From: Physcomitrium patens
Taxonomy: Eukaryota > Streptophyta > Bryopsida > Funariales > Funariaceae
Direction: 5' to 3'
Assembly (NCBI RefSeq): GCF_000002425.4
Contig: NC_037260.1
Span: forward strand, 16,729,095 to 16,793,094
DNA length: 64,000 bases
Below are positions 19,051 through 30,550 of this stretch, piece after piece. Position 1 is the stretch's first letter, and the number at the start of each line of letters is the position of its first letter. Both the position numbers and the translations under genes were made by a program. The notes below the pieces were generated by a model that was not told where the DNA came from, ran no database searches, and was given only the letters and a program-made list of their open reading frames with translations.

Positions 19051-20055
19051 ATGGCAGAGCTTGTTGAAATGAAGAGTGCAATGGCACAAATGCAAGAGCA
19101 AATGAGGGAGTTAATGCTTGCGATGCATCAACTCAATTCACCAACATAGGAAAGAACAAGAATAGCAGAAAGTGGAGATATAGAGATGATCGGAGCTGCT
19201 TCAACATCTACAACAAATCACGTTCCTTCTCCAATTATACAACACCCTATAAGCACTAGAGAACCAAGAATTGCCTTACCTGAGAAATTTGATGGTACGA
19301 GATCAAAGTTTCGAGGGTTCATCAATCAAGTACAATTGGCAATTGAACTTCAACCGCAAAGCTATCCAACTCCAGGATCACAAGTCAGGTTTATTGGCAC
19401 TCTACTTTCTGGTTCTGCATTATCGTGGTTTTCCTCTTTTCTTGAACAACGAAATCCAATATTGGACAATTTGGAAGCTTTTTTGGCGCAGTTTCGATCT
19501 ATGTATGGTGAACACGATGTAACTCGTGTTGCAACAAATAAGATCCGAATTCTGTGACAAAGAAATCGCTCAGTAACAGTATATGCTACACAATTTCGAC
19601 AACTTGTAATTGACATCAAGTGGGATGATGCTGCACTCATCAGTCAATTTCTTTATGGATTGCAATACGAAGTAAAGAAATTGATGCTCAACTTACCTGA
19701 TTCTCAAACTTTGAGTCAAGCAATCGATTTTGCGGTAAAATGTGATAATCGACTTTTCGAATTTCGATCCGAGAATCATTCACGGGAACCTCAATGTTAT
19801 TACTCAATGGCAACATCAACATCTTTGCCAAACGTACATTCAGAAGTAAAAGACATGCAAATTCACGCGTTACGTTTTAAACTCCTAACTGAGCAAGAAA
19901 AGATTCGTCGTCGTCAAGAAGGATTATGTTTATATTGCGGAGAACCTAAGCACATTGCTCAACATTGTCCAAAGAAACGACGCAACTATAAAATGAGGGG
20001 TACGACGGTCAAAGAAGACAACATGTTGGAAAACGGATTCGTCCAGCTACAATAG
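19051..20055 (+). pseudogene. gag: gag of element B, two premature stops
   Basis: Reads in one frame from ATG 19,051 to TAG 20,053-20,055, about 335 codons. A coiled-coil-like start (MKSAMAQMQEQMRELM) is followed by the capsid region (KFDGTRSKFRGF, then GSALSWF and a FLYGL word) and a zinc knuckle CLYCGEPKHIAQHC (C-x2-C-x4-H-x4-C) near residue 290. Stops at 19,147 (TAG, likely from CAG) and 19,555 (TGA, likely from CGA) break it. Both are C-to-T changes. Gag packages element RNA. This copy could only be translated by readthrough. The terminal TAG is natural: A, C and D have a stop at the same place, with pol entered in the -1 frame. Confidence 0.85.
20028..20034 (+). promoter_or_regulatory. 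Candidate -1 frameshift heptamer, element B
   Basis: GGAAAAC in gag phase G-GAA-AAC, with the gag TAG seven codons further on. The pol frame (-1) is open from just after a TAA near 19,990, giving an overlap of about 60 bases. The second codon slips AAC to AAA perfectly. The first (GAA to GGA) is not a standard match, so the site is imperfect. Confidence 0.5.
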
Positions 20056-23000
20056 GAACCATGCAGCTGGAACCTTGTACAATTCCTAATGAAGGTCCTA
20101 TCCTCTCCTCAGGACCCTCTCCTTGTTTTATAATAGACTTATATTTAGGACCTAAGAATTACAAAGCCTCTGCTTTATTAGATTCGGGAGCCTCAGCATG
20201 TTTTTTAGATGAACAATTTGTTAAAAGTCGTAAAATATCCTTTGTACAGAAACCTAAACCAGTACATGTAGAAGTCATAGATGGTCGTCCCTTGTCTTCT
20301 GGAGATGTCACTCATAAAACTCATCCTATAAAAGTAACAATAGACGGTCATGATAGCTACATAGCTTTTAACATAATTAAATCCCCGTCCAATCCAATTA
20401 TTTTAGGTTTATCCGGGCTAAAAAAATATAACCCTCAAATAGATTGGAATTCGCGTAAACTTGACTTTTTCCAAAGCGTTATTAATAGTTCTACCAATCA
20501 AGTAAAAAATTATAAGTCTAGTATAGTAAAATCCGTACTGATAGGTGCAAAAGCATTTATATATGCAGCAAAAGAAGGATCAACTTTTGCTATTTATGCT
20601 GCACCTATTTCTGAAAACGTAAAGACTTCAATTGGCATTCCAAGTCAATATCAGGAGTATCAAGATGTTTTTGAGAAAAGAATGTAGATATTCTTCCTGA
20701 GCATCGTCCATATGATTGTTCAATCAACCTCAAGGAAGGAACTCAGCCACCATTTGGACCAATTTACAGTTTATCGCAAGATGAGATGGCTGAACTCAAG
20801 ACATATATTGAAGAGAATTTAGCAAAGAATTTCATACGCCATTCAAAATCTCCAGCAGGAGCTCCAATTTTATTCGTAAAGAAAAAAGATGGATCTTTAC
20901 AAATGTGTGTTGATTATCGAGGACTCAACAAGATCACAATCAAGAACAAGTATCCATTACCTTTGATATCAGGACTCCTTGACCAGTTGAATCAAGCTAA
21001 GATCTATACAAAAATAGATCTAAGAGGAGCATATAATCTAGTACGGATCAAAGAAGGAGATGAATGGAAGACTGCGTTTCGAACCAGGTATGGACATTTC
21101 GAATATAATGTCATGCCCTTTGGACTCACGAATGCACCAGCTGCTTTTCAACATCTCATGAATGATGTATTTCGTGAATTCTTAGACAATTTTGTCGTCT
21201 GCTATCTAGACGATATCCTGATCTATTCCAAGAACGTCGAAGAACATGAAATACATGTTCGTCAAGTATTACAAAAACTTAGAGACGTAGGATTGTACGC
21301 CAAGATGGAAAAGTGTGTATTTCACACTACTCAAGTTGACTTTATAGGATACATCATTTCAAATGATGGTCTCATGATGGATTTTAAGAAAGTCCAAACA
21401 ATCATGGATTGGAAGATTCCAAGGACAGTAAGAGATGTCCAATGTTTCTTGGGATTTGCCAATTACTATCGGATCTTCATCAAAGATTTCTCACAAGTTG
21501 TAGCTCCACTTACACGCTTGACTAGTAAAGATAAATTCCAATGGAATCAAGAAGCGGAAGCAGCATTTGAAGCCTTGAAGACATCGTTTGTCTCTGCACC
21601 AGTCTTATATCGTGTTGATTTTTCCAAGGCATTTTTTATGGAAACAGATGCATCAGATTTTGCCTTAGGTGCAGTTTTATCACAAATAGGAACAGATGAC
21701 AAACTTCATCCGATAGCTTTTCATTCAAGAAAATTCTCAACAGCCGAGATCAATTATGAGATCCACGATAAAGAACTTCTTGCGATCGTGGATTCCTTTC
21801 AAGAATGGCGTCATTATCTAGAAGGCGCTTCTAGTCCAGTCACAGTGTATACAGATCACAAGAACCTCGAGTATTTCATGTCAGCACGCATGTTGAATCG
21901 TCGTCAAGCTCGTTGGAGTATGTCTTTGTCAAGATTCGACTTCATTATCACTTACCGGCCAGGAAAACAATAAGGTTTATTTGATGCCCTATTTAGACGT
22001 TCTTATTTTGCACCAAAAGAAGGAGATGCAGCTTTTGAGCAACAAAGAACGGTCCTCTTGAAACCGGAGCAATTTCATCTCCGAGCAATGAAATCAACAT
22101 TGACTGTTGATTCAACTTTTCTCAAGCAAATCCAGTCCAGTATGTCCTCAGACCCTCTTGTTTATGATATCGAGAATAATTCTTTCAAGTCTCATGATCC
22201 TTCTAAGTTCGAGTTCAAGAATAATCTATTATATTTTGAAGGACGCCTATATGTTCCAGAAGGAGAAGCACGTTTACGTGTTCTTCAAGCACGTCATGAC
22301 TTTCCAGCAGCAGGGCACTTTGGATATAATAAGACTTTGGAACTCATATCAAGAGATTTTTGGTAGCGACAAATGTGGAAGTCAGTCAAAGACTTTGTAC
22401 AATCATGTGATATTTGTTCAAGATCAAAAATTCCTCGACATCGACCTTACGGACTTCTTCAGCCATTACCTATACCAGAACAACCATGGTCTTCTGTTTC
22501 TATGGATTTCATCACAGATCTTCCAAGCTCAAGATCTTATGATTCTATATTTGTGATAGTAGATCGTTTCACCAAGATGGCACATTTTGTGCCATGTACA
22601 AAATCTATCACAGGTGAAGAAACAGCTAAGCTTTTCATTGATAATATCTATCGCTATCATGGATTACCTAAAGATATCATATCGGATAGGGGAACTCAAT
22701 TTGTGTCGAGATTCTGGAGGACTCTTTTCAAGATTTTAAAAGTGGACATAAAGCTATCTTCAGCTTTCCATCCTCAAACTGATGGACAAACAGAGCGCGT
22801 AAACCAAGTCTTGGAGCAATATTTAAGGTGTACTATCAACTACCAACAAGATGATTGGACAACCCTTCTGCCATTGGCAGAGTTTGCTTATAATAATACG
22901 GTACATTCTTCCACGCAACAAACACCTTTCTTTGCCAATTATGGTTATCATCCACGACTTGATACTTTTGATATTTCAAAAGTTGATAATCCTGCAGCAG

Positions 23001-23546
23001 AAGATATGGCAAATCGGTTGTCAGAGTTATATGCAATAATGAAGACGCAATTGAAGGAAGCTCAAGAACGACAAAAGATAAACGCAGATCTATATCGTAA
23101 GGAGCAACCACAAATCAATGTGGATGATAAGGTATGGCTACTTCGTCGCAATATCAAGACTACTCGACCTTGTGACAAGTTGGACTATCGTAGGCTTGGC
23201 CCCTTTTCTATTTCTGAACAGATCAATCCAGTTGCATATCGGTTACATCTACCGGAGTCAATGAAGATCCATCCTGTATTCCACGTGTCTCTTCTTGAAC
23301 CATATAAGACAGTGGATATACAAGGAAGAAGACAAATGCCACCGCCTCCTATAGAAGTAGATAATAATGAAGAATTTGAGGTGGAAGAGATATTAGACTC
23401 AAGGCGGCGCCGAAATAAGCTGGAATATCTTGTTCATTGGCGCGGATATGATATTAGTGAACGCACATGGGAGCCATCCAAGAATCTAGGAAATGCATCA
23501 ACTAAAGTCAGTTTTTCATCAACGACATCCATCAAAACCAAGATGA
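20029..23546 (+). pseudogene. pol: pol polyprotein of element B, broken by stops and frameshifts
   Basis: Protease with LLDSGASACFLDE near 20,175. Reverse transcriptase with [11 protein letters not shown] near 21,200. RNase H near 21,640-21,970. Integrase zinc site and DDE core at about 22,280-22,830. Chromodomain at about 23,365-23,500 (FEVEEILDSRRRR, then LEYLVHWRGY). Damage: one-base loss near 20,680 after the protease; TAA at 21,971 (CAA expected); TAG at 22,365 (TGG expected); a small indel near 23,508 that shifts the last codons away from the TGA at about 23,546 that matches the end of A. Otherwise collinear with element A at clearly recognisable protein similarity. Confidence 0.9.
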
Positions 23547-23640
23547 AAATCTCTCTTATAAAAGAGACAAGATTGAGGCAAGATAACATTCAATTTCCTA
23601 TCCTTGTTTGTAACTTCTTTGCATTTGTGACGCTAATTAG

Positions 23641-24063
23641 ATGGAGAGCCAACAACCAGTGGATTCAACTCAAGAACCTTCGTTTGCTGACCTGTCGGAC
23701 GAGACATTACGATTGTCACAACCTTCAAGACGACGCAATCAAGATGAAGATCTTCAAGAACGACATGTTCTTCCTCGAACAGATGGTGAGATACAATGCG
23801 TTTGGTATCACGATTTGGGAAGGGACTCTCCATGTTTGGTGATTTTGCTAGAGGTAGGAACAACTCCTGATGGTGTTCCGAATATTCTATTCGAAGGAAG
23901 TTACGAAGGCCTCAACAATGATCAAATAACTGGATGGACTTTCCGCCCTGGTATGGGACACTACCGATGGTTGAGAGGCCTTATCAATCATCTTCGAAGA
24001 GAACAGAGATCATAGTATGTGGCGAATACAATTCGTCGCATCATAGATTTCTTCAATATATGA
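23641..24063 (+). pseudogene. Third ORF of element B, one internal stop
   Basis: Starts ATG 23,641, about 95 bases after pol, and runs to TAG 24,013. Beyond that stop the same frame continues for 16 codons to TGA 24,061-24,063 with residues that match A and C (R.I..F). The TAG is thus a mutation within a gene of about 140 codons. Shared with A and C: a basic SQPSRRRNQDED word at about residue 27, LVILLEV near 70, and MGHYRWLRGLINHLRREQ. The N-terminal linker is longer than in A. Function unknown. Found between pol and the polypurine tract. Confidence 0.75.
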
Positions 24064-24090
24064 TGACCGCTCTTCGTGGAACTCGTCTCT

Positions 24091-24104
24091 AGAAGGGGGG
24101 GTAA
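24091..24104 (+). promoter_or_regulatory. Polypurine tract of element B
   Basis: agaagggggggtaa directly upstream of the TGTCAC start of the 3' LTR. This is the plus-strand primer position in LTR retrotransposons. Confidence 0.8.
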
Positions 24105-24656
24105 TGTCACGGCCATAATCATGTAAGCTAATAATTACATATAGAAATAGGTAGAAGTAAGTAAAAGTAGATAAAAGTAAGTTAATTCTATAATATTTAA
24201 TATAGAAGCTTCTTAGAAACTTCCTAGATGCTGCTTTGACTTCATAGGTGTCTTTAATTGACTTTCTGGATTAGAAACGTGGTCAACAAGTTGGCCATGT
24301 GCCACACATGTTGTTAGCTTGAAGATCAAGCTAACTATGTGGCCCACACGTAGAAAAACTTGCCTTGTAAGTCAAGGCATGTGTCCTACAAAGTCAACAC
24401 ATATTGGAGGTCCTATAGAACGTCGCCACGTAGCCCCTAGTTAGATAGTATATATAGAGACAAGAGTGAAGGCTTCTTCACTCTTGTCAACTCCTTTCTT
24501 GCTTCTAGTCCAGGTTCAAGAGTCTTTAGTTTCTTGTCTTGTGGCAATAGCCATTCCAATTTCCTTTTAATATACCTACTTGTCTATATTTTGACTTATT
24601 ATATCGAGATAGCGTTTTGGTGTATATTTTTCCTCATCGAGTCTTTGTCCTTGACA
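24105..24656 (+). repeat. 3' LTR of element B, complete
   Basis: 552 bp from TGTCACGGCC to CCTTGACA. It is the only uninterrupted LTR of B and shows what the split 5' copy has lost. It contains partial heat-shock-like words (GAAgcTTC and GAAacTTC near 24,210) but no four-unit site. TATA at 24,448-24,455. Confidence 0.9.
24448..24488 (+). promoter_or_regulatory. TATA box and 12-bp inverted repeat (3' LTR of B)
   Basis: tatatata, then arms 24,459-24,470 and 24,477-24,488 (gacaagagtgaa and its exact complement) around ggcttc. Same as in the 5' LTR. Confidence 0.7.
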
Positions 24657-25002
24657 CTTGTGGAACAACCTAACTATGTGGCATATATATAGATAACTTA
24701 CTTTGCAAATTAAAACATGTCGCTAACAAAGTCAACATGTTTTGGAGGTCCTTTAGGACATTGCTATATAGCTCTTTGTTAAGACTATATATGGAGGTTA
24801 AAGTAAAGCTTTCTTCACTTTTATCAATGTCGTTCTAGTCCTTACTCTTGTTTTAAGAATTTCTAATCTTTTTATTTTTTATAATAGCCATTTTAGTTAA
24901 TATTATATTATTTTTTGAGTTACTTTCTAATTCTCTTCAATGACACAAGAGTGTATTGAGGATTCTCTTTCTTCAAGATTTATATTCTTGATAGTTTGAT
25001 AA
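24657..25002 (+). repeat. 5' LTR of element D, right part, with B target duplication
   Basis: Begins with the second cttgt (24,657-24,661) and continues the LTR interrupted at 12,614. It aligns with 1249-1601. The TATA region (actatatatgg near 24,787) and inverted repeat are recognisable but worn. It ends near tttgata at 25,000. Confidence 0.75.
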
Positions 25003-25155
25003 CAGTGCTAATATTTTATTTTTTATCTTATTTTGGAAGTGAGTGGATTATTCCAATTCTATTATTGTATTTTGAGGGTTACAAACTATCCAACTTTTAA
25101 ACAAAAAAAATCTTCTATTCTAACACTGATCTTTTTTTAAAGACAATGGATTACC
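25003..25155 (+). other. Leader of element D, up to the insertion of C
   Basis: Non-coding leader between the LTR and gag of D. Its last five bases, ttacc (25,151-25,155), are the target site of element C, and the leader resumes at 31,252. Confidence 0.6.
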
Positions 25156-25523
25156 TGTCATAAACACAGAAATACAGACTTGAGATCTAAAAAGAAGTTT
25201 AGGAAGAACTGACAAGAACTAGATTAATCAGATGAAAACAACACCAGAGAGTTAAGCTAGAGCTCCAAGAGATGTGTTGTCGAGACTGAAGAACTCTTCA
25301 GCCTCGATTCCAATATGTACTTCTATTTAAGAAGCTTCTTAAGCAACTTTTACCAACTAAGAAGCTTCTAGAAGGTTCCAAAGACTTGCTTCTAGAAGGT
25401 TCTAGAAACTTGTCTCTAGAAGGTTCTAGAAACTATGTCCTTCACATCTTCTACCAACTAAGAAGCTTCTAGAAGGTTCTAAAGACTTGCTTCTAGAAGG
25501 TTCTAAGGACTATGTCCCTAACA
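25156..25523 (-). repeat. 3' LTR of element C
   Basis: 368 bp, from TGTCATAAAC to CCCTAACA on the plus strand. The U3 side is built of short repeats of the words ctagaaggttc and gaagcttcta. The inverted repeat at 25,279-25,308 is kept. The TATA box is worn to aatatgta. Confidence 0.88.
25361..25503 (-). promoter_or_regulatory. Heat-shock-element array, 3' LTR of C
   Basis: Perfect four-unit sites: GAAgcTTCtaGAAggTTC at 25,361-25,378 and 25,462-25,479, and TTCtaGAAggTTCtaGAA at 25,390-25,407. A three-of-four match is at 25,414-25,431, and a three-unit site at 25,491-25,503. They are upstream of the promoter in the element's direction. Confidence 0.7.
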
Positions 25524-25573
25524 TCACCCCCTCCTTTAGCTTCGAGGTCTCTAAGAAGTAATGTTGGTGTTAA

Positions 25574-25927
25574 TCAATACCAATGCAAGAAAATGAAGAT
25601 TTGTTGCATAACGTCTGCTATGAACTCCAACTGTTGTTCACAAGGTAAGTGGTTCATCAGCCCTTGAAGCCAATGGTAGTGGCCCACTCCTTCAACTTCT
25701 GACCAAGCATGAACTTTCGTGTCCTCATTGTGAAATTGTCCTGCAAACACGCCTTCTAGTTGACCATCATAAGCAGGCTCGCACTCAAATACAATCACCA
25801 GTGATCGGTTACTTGGTATCCTCCGTCGTCGTCGTGGTGCAGGTGGTTCTTCATCTTGGGGTCGCCTTCGTGAACTAGTTGGTTGAGATAATCTGATTGG
25901 CATAGTATCTATCTCTTGGCTATCCAT
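25574..25927 (-). CDS. Third ORF of element C (homologue of that in A)
   Basis: 117 codons, intact, although gag and pol of the same element are broken. Very similar to A: LSQPTSSRRRPQDEE near the start, a run of five arginines, FECEPAYDGQLEG, VEGVGHYHWLQGLMNHL and an amphipathic end. Lies about 130 bp after pol and 50 bp before the LTR. Its open frame could be chance in a short ORF or a sign that the product has been kept longer. Function unknown. Confidence 0.75.
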   Translation of the reverse strand: MDSQEIDTMPIRLSQPTSSRRRPQDEEPPAPRRRRRIPSNRSLVIVFECEPAYDGQLEGVFAGQFHNEDTKVHAWSEVEGVGHYHWLQGLMNHLPCEQQLEFIADVMQQIFIFLHWY

Positions 25928-26059
25928 ATCAGAAGACCAAACTATGGCTATTGAAAAAAATTCTATTTTATCTTGGAGAAATTAACTACATCAACTACGA
26001 ATTTTGGTAGTGCTCTCTCCCTTTCTTATATTCTTGGGTGAGCAAGCTTCAGAAAGAAG

Positions 26060-29000
26060 CTATTGTCGAACTGGCTTAGGTTTATGAGGATGTTGTTGAT
26101 GAAACTCCTGTACCTTTTGCGATGCATTGGTGAGATTTTCAGCTGGCTCCCACGTTCTCTCATTAATGTCGTAGCCGCACCAATGAACAAGATACTCCAA
26201 CTTGCCCCACCTTTGCCGTGAATCCAGTACCTTTTCAACCTCGTATTCCTCGTGGTTCTCGATCTCAATACTAGGTGGCGGACATTATACTCTTCCAGGA
26301 AAAGACGACTCTCAATAAGGCTCTAACAGAAAAACATGAAAGACTGGATGTACTTTCATAGAAGCTGGTAATTCCAGACGGTACGCCACTGGATTGATTT
26401 GCTTCTGGATGATAAATGGTCCCAATCTTCGATAGTCCAACTTATCACATGGTCGCTTGGTCTTGATATTTTGTCGAAGAAGCCATGTTTTATCTCCAAT
26501 TTTGAAAGTAGATACTTGATTTCAAAATCTATCTACAGACGCCTTGTATGATTCTTGAGCGGATTGTAATTGAAGCTTCAACGTATTTTGAAGCTCTGAT
26601 AGTTGTTTTGCAAATCCTTCAACTACTGCATTGTTATTTGTTGACGAACTCAATAAATCAAGCTTTGGATGATATCCATAGTTAGAAAAGAATGGTGTGT
26701 ATTGAGTCGATGCATAGAGGGTGTTGTTATATGCAAACTGGACTAGCAACAGATATGTGGTCCAATCGTCTTACCGATAGTTGATGCTGCATCGTAAGTA
26801 TTGTTCCAAGATTTGATTCATCCGTTCTGTTTGGCCGTCAGTTTGAAGATGAAAAGCCAAAGAAAGCTTGATATCCACCTTCAGTATCTCAAAGAGAGAT
26901 CTCCAAAACTTTGATACGAATTGGATTCCTCGATCTGATACGTTATCATTTAGTAGTCCATGACATCGATACACATTATGAGAAAGAGCCTGTTGTGACT
27001 TCACTGGATGATGTCTTCTTGCAAAGAACAAAGTGCGCCATCTTTGTAAGCCGATCTACCATGACAAAAATGCTGTCAAATGAGTTTGATGATGAAAGGT
27101 CCGTGATGAAGTCCATGGAAACTGAAGACTATGGTCGACGTGAAATCAGTAATGGCTGTAGGAGTCTATAAGGGCGATGCCAAGGATTCTTGGATCTTGA
27201 ATAGATGTCACAAGAGAGGACAAAATCTTTCACATCCTTCCACATTTGGGGCCACCAAAAATCTCGAGAAATAAGCTCCAAGGTCTTGTTGAATCCAAAA
27301 TGTCCCGCAGCTGGAAAATCGTGGCGAGATTGAAGAACTCGGAGTCGTGTTGGTCCTTTTGGGATATTCAACTACTCCTCAAAGTATAAAAGATCTCCCT
27401 CCACCTTGAACTTGTCGTCATTGGCATGTTGTTTAATATCAATGGCTACTGAATCTTTAATGGTCATGGCACGTACCTGATTCAAGAAGTCAGCATCAAT
27501 TGGCACAATAGTAGCGCAAAGCCAAAATTGCTCTGGCTTCAATAATGTCATACATTGTTGATCAAACGCTGCTTCTCCAGCCTTTGGTACAAGATACGAT
27601 CTCCTTGATAAGACATCAGATAGTCCTTGCTGCTTTTTAGGTCGATAAGTGATAATAAAATTGAACCTTGATAGCAACATACTCCACTGATCTTGACGTC
27701 GATTTAGAACTTGAGCCGACATGAAATACTCCAAATTCTTGTGATCTGTGTATACGATCACTGGGTGTGCAGCTCCTTCAAGAAAGTGACGCCATTCTTG
27801 GAAAGAATCCACTATAGCAAGAAGTTCCTTATCATGGATCTCATAATTGATTTCAGCAGCAGAGAACTTTCGAGAATAGAATGCAACTAGATGGAGCTTC
27901 TTGTCTTCTCCCATTTGTGAAAGTACAGCTCTCAAAGTAAAATCCAAAGCATCAGTTTCTAAATAAAAGGCCTTTGTGAAGTCTGGATGTACCAAGATTG
28001 GAGCCATAGTAAATGCGATTTTTAGGTCTTGAAACGCCTTTTCCGCTAGAGGTCCCCATTCCAGCTTATCTTTGCATGTCAACCGAGTGAGAGGAACAAC
28101 AACTTGAGAATAATTCTTAATGAAGATCTGATAGAAGTTGGCAAAGCCAAGAAAGCATTGTACGTCTCACACCGTCTTCACAACGTCTTCAGAACCTCCC
28201 AAGATACGATTGCTTCCACCTTCTTGGGATCCATCTTCAAGCCTTTCGTAGTCGCAACGAACCCCAAAAATTCCATCTCTATTTGGTGAAATAAACACTT
28301 CTCCAACTTGGCATATAGTTCTCGCTCGCATGTAGTTTCTCCAAGACCAAACGAACGTGCTTTTCATGCTCTTTCTCATTTTTGGAGAATATCAAAATAT
28401 CATCCAAATAGATGACAACAAAATCGTCAAGGTACTGTCAAAAAACGTCATTCATCATATGTTGAAAGACTGTTGGAGCATTGGTAAGACCAAAGGGCAT
28501 GACATTATACTCAAAATGGCCATACCTTGTACGAAACGCTGTCTTCCACTCATTTCCTTCCTTGATTCGTACAAGGTTGTAAGCTCCCCTTAGATCAATT
28601 TTTTTAAAAATCCTTGCATGTCCAAGTTGTTCTAAGAGACCAAAAATCAAAGGTAATGGATAACAATTCTTCTTTGTTATCTTGTTGAGGCCTCAATAGT
28701 CTACACATATCCGCAATGAGCCATCTTTCTTCTTCAGAAATAAGATGGGTGCTCCAACTGACGATTTTGAATGACGGATGAAGTTCTTGGCTAGATTCTC
28801 GTCGATGTATTTCCGCAACTCTGCCAACTCCATTTGCGATAGATTGTAGATTGGGCCAAAAGGCGGTTGTGCTCCTTCCTGTAAGTCTATGGCGCAATCA
28901 TATGGTCTATGTTCCAGTAGCATGTCAACATTCTTCTTTTGAAACACGTCTTTAAAATCCTTATATTGCTCTAATATACTTATTGTCGAGATCTTCTCCC

Positions 29001-29577
29001 CGGTAGTTGGAGCCACATAAATGACAAACAGTGTGCCTTCCTTGGACAATCTTATAAATGCTCTTGCTTCAATAAATAAGGATTTCTCTATTCAGGGTTT
29101 TCTATTAGGCTTGCTCTTGGGTGGTTTTGTGGAAAAGGTCAACTTTCGCAACTTCCAATCTATGGATGAATTATGCTTTTTCAACCAAGAAAGACCAAGA
29201 ATAACAGGATTTGATGGAGTTTTAATAATATTGAAAATAATATGACTACTATGGCCCTTAAACGTCACTTCTATAGATTTTGATTCATGGATGACACTAC
29301 TAGACAATAAAGGTCGCCCATCTATGACCTTAACGTGAACAGGTTTGGATTTTTGTACTAAAGGGATCTTATGATGCTTTGCAAATTCTTCATCTAAGAA
29401 ACAAGCAGATGCTCCTGAATCTAATAATGCTAAGGTTCTTAGTTTCTGAGGGCCAATAAGCAAAGGGATTGTAAAACAAAGGACAGGTTGAGCGGAAAGA
29501 AAGGAACCTTGTTGTTGTTGCGATATTTCACTGTCCAGTTGCACGGTTCCTATTGTGACTGGGCATCCTCGTTTTCC
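26060..29577 (-). pseudogene. pol: pol polyprotein of element C, decayed
   Basis: Collinear with the pol of A. Protease LLDSGASACFLDEEF near 29,420. Reverse transcriptase about 29,050-28,330 ([16 protein letters not shown], near the YxDD region). RNase H about 28,000-27,620 (YLETDALDF where A has TDASDF). Integrase zinc region near 27,300 and DDE core about 27,140-26,770. Chromodomain about 26,270-26,080. Numerous stops split it into open pieces of 70-240 codons. The stop TAG is at 26,060-26,062, as in A. The N-terminal end overlaps gag in the -1 frame. Confidence 0.88.
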
Positions 29578-30550
29578 TGAATAAACTTGTCCCTAGTCTT
29601 GACAATACGTTGATTTTGCTTCTTGGGGCAGTTTCCAACTTTGTGGCCTTCTTCACCGTAATACAAGCATAGACCTTCCTCCATACGTCGCTTTTTTCTT
29701 CTAGAGTAAGGGATTTGACACATACCACATTAATTTGTATGTCTTCTACCTCTGAATATGAATTCACGCTACTTACCGACATAGTTGGGGCATGGCGAAT
29801 CGTATGTTATCTTGAACGTTGGTCTTCGCGGCTTTGAAATAGGCGATTATCGCACTTCACAGCTTGGCTAATAGCTTCATTGAGTATTTTTGGATCAAGA
29901 AGAGTTAACAACAAATCCTTCACATCATCCCTTAAACCTCAATAGAATTGACTCATCAACGCTTCTTCATCCCAATTGATGTCGCATGCTAATTGCCTGA
30001 AGTCCGATGTATAGACTAATGTGGAGCGCATTTCTTGTCGTAGTAACCGGATCTTTGTTGTAGCCCGTCAAACCTTGTCGTGTTCACCAAATGCTTCTAC
30101 AAATGCCTCCAAAAAGGTTTCAAAGTTGTTTAGTATGGACAATCGTTTCTCAAAAAAAGGAGCAAACCATGATAGAGTTTGTCCTGTAAGTAAGGTTCCA
30201 ACAAGCCCAACATGTGACTCCTTCATTGGATAGCGTTTGGGCTGTAAAACTGTTATCAACTTGATTTAGTTGACGAATCTTCGAAACTTGGAACGCGTAC
30301 CATCAAACTTCTCTGAAAGGTTAACTTAGGGCTTTTTATGTTGTAGAACCAGTGGTGCTTGTCGAACCTGAGGTAAAGTTGCTTCTCTAAGTGCAGAAGT
30401 TTGAGGCTGGTGCAACCTAGATTGTGCCATCTCAGATGCTCCATCATTATGAAGCCTTACCACGACTCCTTCAATCTTTGCAATTCTTTGCGATAACGTA
30501 GCGAGGGCATTCATGATAGCATCTAACTTGGACTCTGAACTTTTTGTCAT
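29550..30550 (-). pseudogene. gag: gag of element C, decayed
   Basis: ATG near 30,550, with a helical start (SKLDAIMNALATLSQRIAKI), then SEKFDGTRSKF, GTLLTGQTLSWFAPF and the FLEAFVEAFGEHD word that parallels B. The zinc knuckle is damaged: the second cysteine is a tyrosine (CLYYGEEGHKVGNC), and a frameshift lies just before it. The natural TAG is at 29,550-29,552. Stops within are mostly TAG/TAA at expected CAG/CAA or TGG positions. Confidence 0.85.
29571..29577 (-). promoter_or_regulatory. Candidate -1 frameshift heptamer, element C
   Basis: Minus strand GGAAAAC in gag phase G-GAA-AAC, with the gag TAG seven codons after it, the same distance as in A, B and D. The first possible pol start codon is GTG here but ATG in B, which argues against independent initiation. 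Confidence 0.5.

Larger units (their letters stand above)
12615..24656 (+). mobile_element. Element B: Ty3/gypsy chromovirus inserted in D
   Basis: Full structure on the plus strand: 5' LTR (split), gag, pol, third ORF, polypurine tract and 3' LTR, flanked by cttgt on both sides. Its 5' LTR is interrupted by element A plus 1.3 kb of unrelated DNA (12,833-18,608). Over the first 218 LTR bases I count 7 differences between 5' and 3' copies (about 3%), so B is much younger than D. Even so it carries at least five in-frame stops and two frameshifts. Confidence 0.85.

Noticed and set aside
20053..20055. Readthrough of the gag TAG as the route to pol
   Set aside because: In the gag frame further stops follow soon after in A and B. 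Pol lies in the -1 frame.
25361..25523. CRISPR-like short repeats
   Set aside because: Units are irregular, lie within an LTR and read as heat-shock elements. There are no unique spacers and no cas genes, and the organism is eukaryotic.
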